In this document: piece by piece, positions 25,469 through 32,775 of the stretch | How the letters are laid out: each line of letters begins with the position of its first letter | Numbering within the stretch: the stretch's first letter is position 1 | Origin: Tellurirhabdus rosea | GTDB taxonomy: Bacteria > Bacteroidota > Bacteroidia > Cytophagales > Spirosomataceae | Assembly: GCF_026278345.1 (NCBI RefSeq) | Contig: NZ_CP111085.1 | Coordinates: 3,737,501 to 3,801,500 of the forward strand | Direction: 5' to 3' | DNA length: 64,000 bases | The notes under the pieces: model-generated | The model's input: the letters and a program-made list of their open reading frames with translations, nothing else | Databases searched by the model: none | Told to the model about the DNA's origin: nothing | Program-made: the position numbers and the translations under genes

Positions 25469-26765
25469 ATACCGGATACTGCCATTCGCCCCGGTAGTCG
25501 CGGCTGAGCAGTTTGCTGGCTTCCGGGTCGTTCAGAATCTGCTCTTTCTCGCCGTCCCACGCGATGCTGCGGCCCAGTTTGTAGGAAAGCATGCCCAGCA
25601 GGGCGGCGTTGGTGGAGCGGTGCCCGATTTCGATGTCGCAGACGGGGCGGCGCTTGCTTTTGATCGCGTCCAGAAAATCCGTCCAGAGCAGGGCAATGTT
25701 CTGGTCGTCGGGCTTGTCGAGCTTCGCATCCTGGTGAATGACCGGTTTATTGGCGTCGGCGGGGTAGAAGGTCCATCCGTCGAGCCAGCCCATGTGGAAC
25801 GTCCCTTCGGTGCCGTAGAAGTACGCGCCGACCGCCTGCCGGGGATGCGTTTTTTCGGCATTATTACCCGCAAACTGACGGTGCTCCCAGACGGCCGTAA
25901 AATCTTCGAACTCGAAGGCCGCCACCTGGTGGTCCGGGGCGTCGGTATTGTCCTGTTTGATGGCTCGCCCGCCGGTCGAGAAGACTTTTTTGGGGTATTT
26001 TTCTTCCGTCCACCAGAGAATCTGGTCCAGCCAGTGAATGCCCCAGTCGCCCAGCGTGCCGTTGGCAAAATTGAGGTAATTCCGGAAGCCGCGCGGGTGA
26101 ATGGTCCGGTTGTAGGGCACCAGCGGGGCCGGGCCGCAGTAAAAATTCCAGTCCAGTTCTTTCGGAACTTCTTCGTCCGGAACACGCTGGCCCGGTCCGC
26201 CTGCGTAATGCACGAAGGCCCGCACCATGCCGATTTTGCCCGCTTTGCCGGATTTCAGGAACTCCATGCCCGAAACGTTGTGCGGCGAAACGCGCCGGTG
26301 CGTGCCGACCTGACAGACCCGGCCCGTATCCCGCGCCGTTTTGACCATCGCCCGCCCTTCGTTGACGGTATGACCGATGGGCTTCTCCACGTACACGTGG
26401 GCGCCCTGCCGCATGGCCTCGATGGCAATCAGCGGGTGCCAGTGGTCCGGCGTAGCGACGATCACAATTTCGGGTTTCTCGCGGCTGAGCAGTTCGCGGT
26501 AATCGCGGTAGAGCTTGGGTCGGTCGCTGCTGAGCTTGCCGACCTCTTCGGCGGTTTTGGTGAGTTGCCGCCCGTCGACATCGCAGAGGGCCACCACTTT
26601 GGATTCGCCCGCCTGCATGGCGCAGCGCAGGATATTCATGCCCCACCAGCCCGAGCCGATGAGCGCCGTACGAAAAGTCGATTTTTGCGCAAAGGTAATC
26701 AGGGGACGGCCCACCACGGCGGCCCCCGCCAGCGCAGATGTTTTCAGAAAGTCGGAGCGGTTCAT
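25467..26765 (-). CDS. Gfo/Idh/MocA family oxidoreductase with Tat-like signal
   Basis: The start is chosen at ATG 26765 (MNRSDFLKTSALAGAAVVG), a twin-arginine-like or Sec leader common in secreted Bacteroidota members; this gives 432 residues. LIGSGWWGMNI is the Rossmann nucleotide loop, and EKPIGHTVNEG carries the catalytic Lys of the family. The C-terminal part (HWLDQILWW, DNTDAPDHQVAAFEFED) is the substrate-binding sheet. These enzymes oxidise or rearrange sugars with tightly bound NAD(P), and periplasmic members often act on plant or host glycans. The substrate is not known. The leader has only one Arg before the hydrophobic part, so Tat export is uncertain. Confidence 0.88.
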   Translation of the reverse strand: MNRSDFLKTSALAGAAVVGRPLITFAQKSTFRTALIGSGWWGMNILRCAMQAGESKVVALCDVDGRQLTKTAEEVGKLSSDRPKLYRDYRELLSREKPEIVIVATPDHWHPLIAIEAMRQGAHVYVEKPIGHTVNEGRAMVKTARDTGRVCQVGTHRRVSPHNVSGMEFLKSGKAGKIGMVRAFVHYAGGPGQRVPDEEVPKELDWNFYCGPAPLVPYNRTIHPRGFRNYLNFANGTLGDWGIHWLDQILWWTEEKYPKKVFSTGGRAIKQDNTDAPDHQVAAFEFEDFTAVWEHRQFAGNNAEKTHPRQAVGAYFYGTEGTFHMGWLDGWTFYPADANKPVIHQDAKLDKPDDQNIALLWTDFLDAIKSKRRPVCDIEIGHRSTNAALLGMLSYKLGRSIAWDGEKEQILNDPEASKLLSRDYRGEWQYPV

Positions 26766-26844
26766 GGAAAAGATGCGTGATGATGGTAAAAGACGGAAAG
26801 GCCGGAGTTCTATTGGTTGTCTGGCAGACGCTTCGCCAGACGAC

Positions 26845-28017
26845 TTACTTTTTCGCCTGTCCCAGCACCCGGAGCAGATTTCCGCCCCAGATTTTGGCAA
26901 TATCCTGCTCCGAATAGCCCCGTTTCACCAGCGCCCGCGTGAGGTTTTCGATTTCCGAAACATCTTCCAGCCCATCGACCCCACCACCGCCGTCGAAATC
27001 ACTGCCGATGCCGACATGGTCGATGCCCGCCAGTTTGACAATGTGGTCGATGTGGGCCACAATGTCCGCGACGCTGGCCCGTTCGTGCTGGTAAACCCGC
27101 TTGATGGAGTCGGTCTGGGCCTGCTGCCGGGCTTCCAGTTGCGGCGTCATCACCCGGCCCACGCTCGCCATCCGGACCTGCGTAAGGGCGCGGCGGTGCT
27201 CGTCGGACGGTTTGCGCAGGTAATCGCTCACAAAATTGACCTGAATCACCCCGCCGTTGGCGGCCAGCGCCCGAATCATGTCGTCGGTCATGTTGCGCGG
27301 GAAATCGCAGAGGGCTCGGGCGTTGGAATGCGAGGCAATGACGGGCGCTTTCGAGAGGGCCAGCACGTCGTAGAACGTTTTGTCCGACACGTGCGACACG
27401 TCGATGAGGATGCCCAGCCGGTTCATTTCGGCGACCACGTTGCGGCCAAATGCGCTCAGCCCGTTGTGCAGCGGCCCGTCGGGGTCCGTCGCCGAGTCGC
27501 AGATGGCGTTATTGGCAAAATGCGAGAGCGTGATGTAACGGCAGCCGAGGTCGTAGTACGTTTTCAGCAGCGAGAGGTCTTCCCCGACCGGGTAGCCGTT
27601 TTCCATGCCGATAAACACGGCCCGTTTGCCCCTTTTTTCGAGCCGGTAGGCGTCGGCAGGGGTGAGGGCGAGTTCGGCCAGCTGCGGGTATTTTTTGAGA
27701 GACTGGTGAATGCGGTCATAAATCGCCAGGGCATCGGACTTGGCTTTGGCATGGCCTTCGGGCGTCCGGGGGCCCTGGGCGAGGTAAACGGCAAAAAACA
27801 TGGCGTCCATGCCGCCCTCCTTCATGCGCGGGAAGTCGATCTGCGTGCCGTCTTTGGCGACGGTTCCCCGTTTGCCGACGTCAAAACCGGGTTTCTGGAG
27901 GTTGATCGGGGCGTCGGCATGCGTATCGAGTGTCAGAATCCGGCGGTGCAGCCGGGCGACCTCATCCGGCGGAAAAACGCTGAAAAACAAAAAGGCAAAG
28001 GGAAAAAGTGGGTTCAT
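26845..28017 (-). CDS. Membrane dipeptidase, peptidase family M19
   Basis: The 390-residue protein has a short hydrophobic leader (NPLFPFAFLFFSVFPP). Zn ligands of the renal-dipeptidase group are visible: DTHADAP near 32, HVSDKTFYD and SHSNARALCDFPRN in the middle, and GIGSDFDGGGGVDGL near 335. M19 enzymes hydrolyse dipeptides, including some with D-residues. It is transcribed away from ubiE. The 170-bp gap between them contains a heptad element and the ubiE promoter. Confidence 0.92.
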   Translation of the reverse strand: MNPLFPFAFLFFSVFPPDEVARLHRRILTLDTHADAPINLQKPGFDVGKRGTVAKDGTQIDFPRMKEGGMDAMFFAVYLAQGPRTPEGHAKAKSDALAIYDRIHQSLKKYPQLAELALTPADAYRLEKRGKRAVFIGMENGYPVGEDLSLLKTYYDLGCRYITLSHFANNAICDSATDPDGPLHNGLSAFGRNVVAEMNRLGILIDVSHVSDKTFYDVLALSKAPVIASHSNARALCDFPRNMTDDMIRALAANGGVIQVNFVSDYLRKPSDEHRRALTQVRMASVGRVMTPQLEARQQAQTDSIKRVYQHERASVADIVAHIDHIVKLAGIDHVGIGSDFDGGGGVDGLEDVSEIENLTRALVKRGYSEQDIAKIWGGNLLRVLGQAKK

Positions 28018-28057
28018 AAACTTTAAGGTTCACAGCCAAGTTATGAAAACTCAGGAG

Positions 28058-28065
28058 TACATTTG
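28058..28065 (+). promoter_or_regulatory. Bacteroidota-type -7 box for ubiE
   Basis: TACATTTG fits TAnnTTTG. Transcription from here would place the whole heptad inverted repeat (28081-28183) in the untranslated leader of ubiE. The -33 element is weak. Confidence 0.55.
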
Positions 28066-28080
28066 CAGCGTGAATTATCA

Positions 28081-28183
28081 AATGAATAATGAATAATGAA
28101 TAATGAAGGCTGGCAATCAGCCTTTTGGGCACGACTTCGCCGCCATAATTCATTCTTCATTCTTCATTTTTCATTCTTCATTG
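28081..28183. repeat. Heptad-arm inverted repeat in the dipeptidase/ubiE divergent gap
   Basis: The left arm is AATGAAT at 28081, 28088 and 28095, then AATGAAG at 28102. The right arm is TTCATTC at 28149 and 28156, TTCATTT at 28163, TTCATTC at 28170, TTCATTG at 28177. A GGCTGgcaaTCAGCC hairpin lies between. The last unit ends 4 bp before the ubiE start codon. Confidence 0.9.
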
Positions 28184-28187
28184 ACCT

Positions 28188-28916
28188 ATGGCCGTCGTAC
28201 CTTACAAAGATAAAGATACCAGCAAACGCGAGCAGGTGGCGGAGATGTTCGACAACATTTCGCCCAAATATGACCTGCTGAACCACCTCCTCAGCGCCGG
28301 TGTGGACATTTACTGGCGCAAGAAAGCCATCCGGCTGCTCAAACCCGAAGCGCCCAAACGCCTGCTCGACATTGCCACCGGAACGGGCGATTTTGCCATC
28401 GAGGCGCTGAAGCTGAATCCGGAGAAGATTGTGGGTGTCGATATCTCGGAAGGAATGCTCAGCGTGGGCCGTGAGAAGATGAAAAAACTGGGTGTGGACC
28501 ATATCATCGAAATGCGGTCGGGGGATTCCGAAAAGTTGCCGTTTGCGGACAATGATTTCGACGCGGTTATCGTTTCGTTTGGAGTGCGGAACTTCGAAAA
28601 TCTGCTCCGTGGCCTGACCGATATGCACCGCGTGACCCGTCCCGGCGGAACGTGCCTTGTCCTGGAGTTTTCGAAGCCCCGCCTGTTTCCGTTCAAACAG
28701 TTTTACAGTTTTTACTCGAACACCATCCTGCCGCTGATCGGGAGGATGATCTCGAAAGACCCGTCGGCCTACACGTATTTGCCGGAGTCGGTACAGGCGT
28801 TCCCGGACGGCCCCGATTTTCTGCGGATTTTCGAACAGGCTGGTTTTACCAACACGCGATGGATACCCCTTACGTTCGGCATTTGCTCTATTTACATCGG
28901 AAAAAAATCGCGCTGA
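28188..28916 (+). CDS. ubiE: Demethylmenaquinone/ubiquinone methyltransferase
   Basis: The 242-residue protein is a class I SAM methyltransferase of UbiE/MenG type: AEMFDNISPKYDLLNHLLSAG near 19-39, LLDIATGTGDFAIEAL near 61-76, VDISEGMLSVG, and RVTRPGGTCLVLEFSKP near 146-162. It makes the last methylation in menaquinone synthesis; most Bacteroidota use menaquinone, so MenG would also be a fair symbol. The porT-like gene begins inside its last 58 bases in another frame. A short-word inverted repeat forms its leader. Confidence 0.95.
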   Translation: MAVVPYKDKDTSKREQVAEMFDNISPKYDLLNHLLSAGVDIYWRKKAIRLLKPEAPKRLLDIATGTGDFAIEALKLNPEKIVGVDISEGMLSVGREKMKKLGVDHIIEMRSGDSEKLPFADNDFDAVIVSFGVRNFENLLRGLTDMHRVTRPGGTCLVLEFSKPRLFPFKQFYSFYSNTILPLIGRMISKDPSAYTYLPESVQAFPDGPDFLRIFEQAGFTNTRWIPLTFGICSIYIGKKSR

Positions 28917-29608
28917 CGGCGCTGTTGCTGGCGTTGTGGGCCGGGGAGACTGTGCAGGCGCAGTCGACGGTGCGCTACCGGCGCGTTCACCAGGAAGGCT
29001 ACGACGATAAGGTGGTGCACTACGGCTTTCTGTTTGCCCTGCCCGTGACGCGCTTCAACGTCAAATATTCCGATGCCTATGTGACGCAGGATTCGGCCTA
29101 TCAGCTGTATTCGCCTTCCAAAGCGGGTTTCCGGGTGGGTTTTGTCATGAACGCCGCAATGACAGAGCATTGGGACGTACGGATGACGCCCGCCATTTCG
29201 CTGTATGGCCGGACGCTGGAATACAAGTACGCCAATGCGCCGACGCGCAAGGAGACGCGGGAATCCGCCTGGCTGGAATTGCCGATTCTGTTGAAATACA
29301 AATCCCAGCGGCGGCACAACACGCGCATGTACGCGCTGGCGGGCATTTCGCTGGGTATCGAAACCAACGTGCGCCGGCGGGAGGTGACCGGCAGCAGCCG
29401 TCTGCTGACCAAGAACACGGACGTGGCGGTGGAATACGGCGTTGGGCTGGAGCAGTTTTTTGAATTCTTCAAATTTGCGCCCGAACTGCGCTTTTCCCAC
29501 GGTCTGGTCAACCTCTTCGAGCAGCCGAACGTAAACGTCAACCAGTACAACCAGAGCGTCCGGCGGCTGAACACGCATACCGTGTCGCTGTATCTGAACT
29601 TCGAGTAG
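28859..29608 (+). CDS. porT: PorT family outer-membrane beta-barrel protein
   Basis: The start is set at ATG 28859, which begins a signal peptide (KKIALTALLLALWAGETVQA); this gives 249 residues and overlaps ubiE by 58 bp. The body is a run of amphipathic strands with alternating aromatic residues (HYGFLFALPVTRFNVKYS, RMYALAGISLGIETN, TVSLYLNFE). PorT-family barrels downstream of ubiE are part of the type IX secretion machinery in Bacteroidota; that assignment is by position and strand pattern, without conserved catalytic residues to check. It is followed by a hairpin and T-run terminator. Confidence 0.82.
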   Translation: MDTPYVRHLLYLHRKKIALTALLLALWAGETVQAQSTVRYRRVHQEGYDDKVVHYGFLFALPVTRFNVKYSDAYVTQDSAYQLYSPSKAGFRVGFVMNAAMTEHWDVRMTPAISLYGRTLEYKYANAPTRKETRESAWLELPILLKYKSQRRHNTRMYALAGISLGIETNVRRREVTGSSRLLTKNTDVAVEYGVGLEQFFEFFKFAPELRFSHGLVNLFEQPNVNVNQYNQSVRRLNTHTVSLYLNFE

Positions 29609-29619
29609 GAGAGATCTGG

Positions 29620-29713
29620 ATCGCGGAGCCAGGCGGAGCAGAACGGAGTTCAGCGAAGGATGTACTACTCGGCTAAACTCCGCTCTTCCCCGTTCAGCTC
29701 CGCGATACTTTTT
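29620..29713 (+). terminator. Hairpin and T-run after the porT-like gene
   Basis: ATCGCGGAGC (29620-29629) pairs with GCTCCGCGAT (29697-29706), with further pairing of GGCGGAG- and ACTCCGC-type words inside. ACTTTTTTTC follows. The long interior relates it to the short-word elements elsewhere. Confidence 0.65.
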
Positions 29714-29790
29714 TTCAAGACAGAACCCCGTCAAAACGAGCGTATTAACCGTTTTTGCAAAAAATAATCAAACTTTTTTCGGACAAAGAC

Positions 29791-29822
29791 TTGCGTAGAG
29801 GTCAAAAAAAGCCCTACCTTTG
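29791..29822 (+). promoter_or_regulatory. Bacteroidota-type promoter of tRNA-Val
   Basis: TTG at 29791-29793 and TACCTTTG at 29815-29822 are about 21 bp apart, matching the -33/-7 pattern. The tRNA begins 43 bp downstream. Confidence 0.7.
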
Positions 29823-29864
29823 CATCACCAAAACGGAAGAAAAAGCCGAAGCGGTAAGAAAAAA

Positions 29865-29939
29865 GGGAGTTTAGCTCAGCTGGTTCAGAGCATCTGCCTT
29901 ACAAGCAGAGGGTCGGGGGTTCGAATCCCTCAACTCCCA
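29865..29939 (+). tRNA. tRNA-Val (anticodon TAC)
   Basis: GGGAGTT pairs with AACTCCC in the acceptor stem. The anticodon arm is TCTGC-CTTACAA-GCAGA, giving anticodon TAC. The T arm has GGTTCGAAT. The discriminator is A at 29939, and CCA is not encoded. The AT-rich island starts right after it. Confidence 0.95.
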
Positions 29940-29944
29940 CAGAC

Positions 29945-29977
29945 AAAAGCACTTAGCAGATAACGCTAAGTGCTTTT
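29945..29977 (+). terminator. Intrinsic terminator after tRNA-Val
   Basis: AAAAGCACTTAGC (29945-29957) pairs perfectly with GCTAAGTGCTTTT (29965-29977) round a 7-base loop. A T-rich run follows. Confidence 0.85.
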
Positions 29978-30420
29978 TTGTTTTTGGTTGAATTATTATT
30001 TAGCTTCTCCAAACTCTCATCCTGCTTCAACGCCCGTAAAAGTGGTACACCGCAAGCCAAGGAAATAAGTTGACGGGTATAATTCTACATTAGCATTGTA
30101 CTTACGCCACGACTAGTTAGGAAGGTGTAAAGAATTGCAGTCACTACCTCTAGCTATTCAAGCTTTCGTTCCGTTGGACAGGTAGGAAATTCGTCATAAC
30201 TTGCCATTAAACCTATCAGGGCTGCCTGTACCGTCAAGGCTCTGAATGGAGTCGCCATTCCATTCAACGTTTCACAATTGAAGGCAGACGCTAACTTGCT
30301 TATAACTCGGTTTGAATCCCCAACATTGTTTAAGCAGTATGTGAATACTACTACGGTAATTGTGATGTTTAAGCAAGCTAAAATTATAACGAATCACTAA
30401 CAACCTAAGAACAATGCTTT
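29978..30420. other. AT-rich gap at the head of the HEPN/PIN island, no gene recognised
   Basis: No convincing gene is seen in these 443 bases. The minus strand has a short open stretch with LISLACGVPLLRALKQ at about 29990-30080 before a stop; it could be the decayed end of a lost gene, but no family is recognised. No copy of the tRNA 3' end was found here or in the gap at 32491-32775. The composition already matches the island and not the flanks. Confidence 0.5.
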
Positions 30421-31698
30421 ATGAAGGTAAGTCAAAATCCAACCTTTAAATTATATGAAGAGAAGATAAAGGAGTTAGAAGCACTTGTCAAAAATGAACA
30501 AGATGCTGCAAAAGTTATGGAGTGGAAGTCTAAGTTTAGTGAACTTAAAAGCGCTCCAGATGCCTTCAATAAAACATTCGTTCCGAGGGGATGGGTTGCA
30601 GCAGAATACTTTAATTATAATATTTTAAAAAAAGCAGTTGACGTAGCGAGGACTAAAGACATTATTACAGCTGAAGAGTTTCTTATTAATTATTACGATC
30701 AAAAAGGTATAGAGACGGGATTGAGGTTCCTTTGGAGTGTAAAATGGTTTAAAGACCGATTGCATCTTATAAAATTAGCGTATGAAGATTATAGAAACGG
30801 TAGATACCATGCATGTGTACCAGTAGTCCTTATGATGGTAGACGGGGTTGTTTCAGATGCAGCGAAAGGTTTTGGTTTTTTTTCTGAAAAGTCTGATTTA
30901 AAAGCCTGGGATTCAATTGTAGGTGCTGATTCAGGCTTGAGTATGTTGAAAGAAATTTTATACAAAACTCGAAGTGTAACACAAAAAGGAAAGATTACGC
31001 TACCATACAGGAACGGTATAATGCACGGAAGGGATCTGGGATATGCTAATATTGACGTTGCTGTTAAATGTTGGGCACTTCTATTTGCCGTTAGAGACTT
31101 ATTAGCTTCAAAATATAGCGAGCAATCTAGAAAACAACAATATGAAATTGAAAAGAGTAAAACGGTAGATGATGCCATAAAGGAGTGGAAGTCATTAGAA
31201 GACTCGTTAGAAGAAGTTTTGTCGATGGATAGTTTTAAACGTAAACCTTTACAAATAGGTATAGACATACCTTCTTTTGGAAAGCCAGAGGACTATAAAC
31301 TTAATACGCCTGAAAGAACTCTAGTTGAATTTATATTTGCTTGGAAGGAAGGGAACTATGGCGAGATGGCAAAACTCCTTTATTTGCCATTTAATAAAAC
31401 ACAGAAACAGATGGCAGGAGCTTTGAATAAGAGCTTTAAAGGCAAAAAATTAATAGATTTTTCGTTTACTAATGTTGAAGACGTTAGCTCTTGTACTGTC
31501 GATATAACAATTGATGCATCTATATTATACAGTCCGGATTCACAAAGCTTATATAGTTTAACGTTTAGACTATTATACTGTAAAGTGGATTCTAACGACT
31601 TAGTAGTTAACCCGGCAAAGGAAGGGAGGTGGAAAGTCGTGAATAATTTTCATGATATTTATTCTATAGGTACTATTATGGAATATATCGATGAGTAA
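30421..31698 (+). CDS. HEPN-like domain protein with NTF2-like C-terminal domain
   Basis: The 425-residue protein is unlike its neighbours in base use (A+T-rich codons). Residues 1-65 look like a charged helix or coiled coil. About 110-235 is all-helical and carries the pattern RYHACVPVVLMMVDGV, then RNGIMHGRDLGYANID at about 198-213, then KCWALLFAVRDLLA. RNGIMH is an Rx4H motif, the active site of HEPN ribonucleases. From about 300 (RTLVEFIFAWKEGNYGEMAK ... GRWKVVNNFHDIYSI) the sequence resembles an NTF2-like sensor fold. HEPN proteins often cut RNA in toxin-antitoxin or phage-defence systems. The next gene, 51 bp on, is PIN-like. No family name is known to me. Confidence 0.8.
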   Translation: MKVSQNPTFKLYEEKIKELEALVKNEQDAAKVMEWKSKFSELKSAPDAFNKTFVPRGWVAAEYFNYNILKKAVDVARTKDIITAEEFLINYYDQKGIETGLRFLWSVKWFKDRLHLIKLAYEDYRNGRYHACVPVVLMMVDGVVSDAAKGFGFFSEKSDLKAWDSIVGADSGLSMLKEILYKTRSVTQKGKITLPYRNGIMHGRDLGYANIDVAVKCWALLFAVRDLLASKYSEQSRKQQYEIEKSKTVDDAIKEWKSLEDSLEEVLSMDSFKRKPLQIGIDIPSFGKPEDYKLNTPERTLVEFIFAWKEGNYGEMAKLLYLPFNKTQKQMAGALNKSFKGKKLIDFSFTNVEDVSSCTVDITIDASILYSPDSQSLYSLTFRLLYCKVDSNDLVVNPAKEGRWKVVNNFHDIYSIGTIMEYIDE

Positions 31699-31749
31699 AG
31701 CTTATGATTATTGTTAAGGTAGTATTAATTGATTAATAGTTAGGCATAT

Positions 31750-32490
31750 ATGAAGAGTAAATGCATGGTTTGTGATACAAATATTTGGTATTGGCTCTCG
31801 GCTGGAAACATTTCGGAGCTTGAAATACAAAACAAGCATCTTATTGGCACGTTTGTGACTGCACAGGAGTTTTGTTCTACTTATAATATTATAAATAATT
31901 ATAAACTTTATCGTGAAGCCGTGATTGCATTTAATCAGAGGAGTAGCATAGTTATAACTGAAACGCCTATAGAGTACATAAAAAAGCTATCTGGCTTAGA
32001 TTACAGTGTAAATGATGGGTGGGAGGCATTTAAGGCTCTGGAGTATATAATTGATAATGAGATTTTGCCAAGCAAAGAGTTATTACTTCCCCATTTAGAT
32101 GAATATTCTAATGTAGGTATTGAGCTAAATTCTAAAGTTATGGCTTTGAAGTTAGATATTCAGAGTAAAGTTTCTGAACGTGGGGCCTATAGGCGAGCGA
32201 TGACAACCGAAAGTGCAAAGGCTAAACATTTTGAAGTAACTAAAAATATAATTGCTCAGTTGGTAGGATCAAACAATATTAATTGGGAGGCAATAGATCT
32301 TTTTATTTCAACTTTTGATGAATGGCTAAGGCAGCTTTCAATAATGACTACGTTAACCATTACACCAAATGATTGGTCTGATATATTCAACCTTGTTTAC
32401 GTTCAACCTGGAGATTACTATTGGTCTAAAGATGAGCGTAAGACAAAAAATTTCATTAAAATTTGTGGAAAGTCGAACTATTTAATATAG
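31750..32490 (+). CDS. PIN-like domain protein
   Basis: The 246-residue protein shares the AT-rich codon use of the preceding HEPN-like gene. The start MKSKCMVCDTNIWYWLSAG gives the first PIN acid (Asp at residue 9). TFVTAQEFCSTY near 35-46 gives the Glu. The end has NDWSDIFNLVYVQPGDYYWS then KDERKTKNF, i.e. Asp..Asp/Asn and the S/T-x-D-x-R pattern that closes a PIN active site. PIN domains are Mg2+/Mn2+-dependent RNases common in toxins. A long helical insert lies between. The pair is probably cotranscribed. No antitoxin-like DNA-binding partner is visible. Confidence 0.78.
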   Translation: MKSKCMVCDTNIWYWLSAGNISELEIQNKHLIGTFVTAQEFCSTYNIINNYKLYREAVIAFNQRSSIVITETPIEYIKKLSGLDYSVNDGWEAFKALEYIIDNEILPSKELLLPHLDEYSNVGIELNSKVMALKLDIQSKVSERGAYRRAMTTESAKAKHFEVTKNIIAQLVGSNNINWEAIDLFISTFDEWLRQLSIMTTLTITPNDWSDIFNLVYVQPGDYYWSKDERKTKNFIKICGKSNYLI

Positions 32491-32775
32491 GCTTCGTAAA
32501 AAGTAATTTTAGCATTAAAAAAATTATATCGAGGTTTATTTGTAGTTTTTGCGTCTTATTTAGTATGGGTAAAGCTACGTAAGATTTAATTGCACTCTTC
32601 AATTGAATATTGCCCATCTGAATAGTTTACAAAATTTACTACATAACGGTTAAGTGGAGGTTTTAAGAATTGATTATATTGGTCTGAAGTTATTTCAACT
32701 TCTCTATGTAAGCTTCCCTGAAATTAGGACGGTGTAGGATTACACTTATAAAGAACTTGAAGTCCTCCTCCCTTC
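32491..32775. other. AT-rich tail of the island, no gene seen
   Basis: These 285 bases keep the low G+C composition of the two island genes up to about 32760, where the composition returns to that of the chromosome inside the end of the antiporter gene. No open frame, hairpin or tRNA-end repeat was recognised. Confidence 0.5.

Noticed and set aside
26515-28026. 503-residue plus-strand frame
   Set aside because: Antisense of the dipeptidase and oxidoreductase genes, both of which have complete active-site motifs.
29980-30110. Transposase or integrase remnant on the minus strand
   Set aside because: The open stretch is under 35 residues and shows no recognisable motif.
29940-32775. Prophage or integrative element
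   Set aside because: No integrase, portal, capsid or replication genes, and no direct repeat of the tRNA end was found; only two cargo genes.
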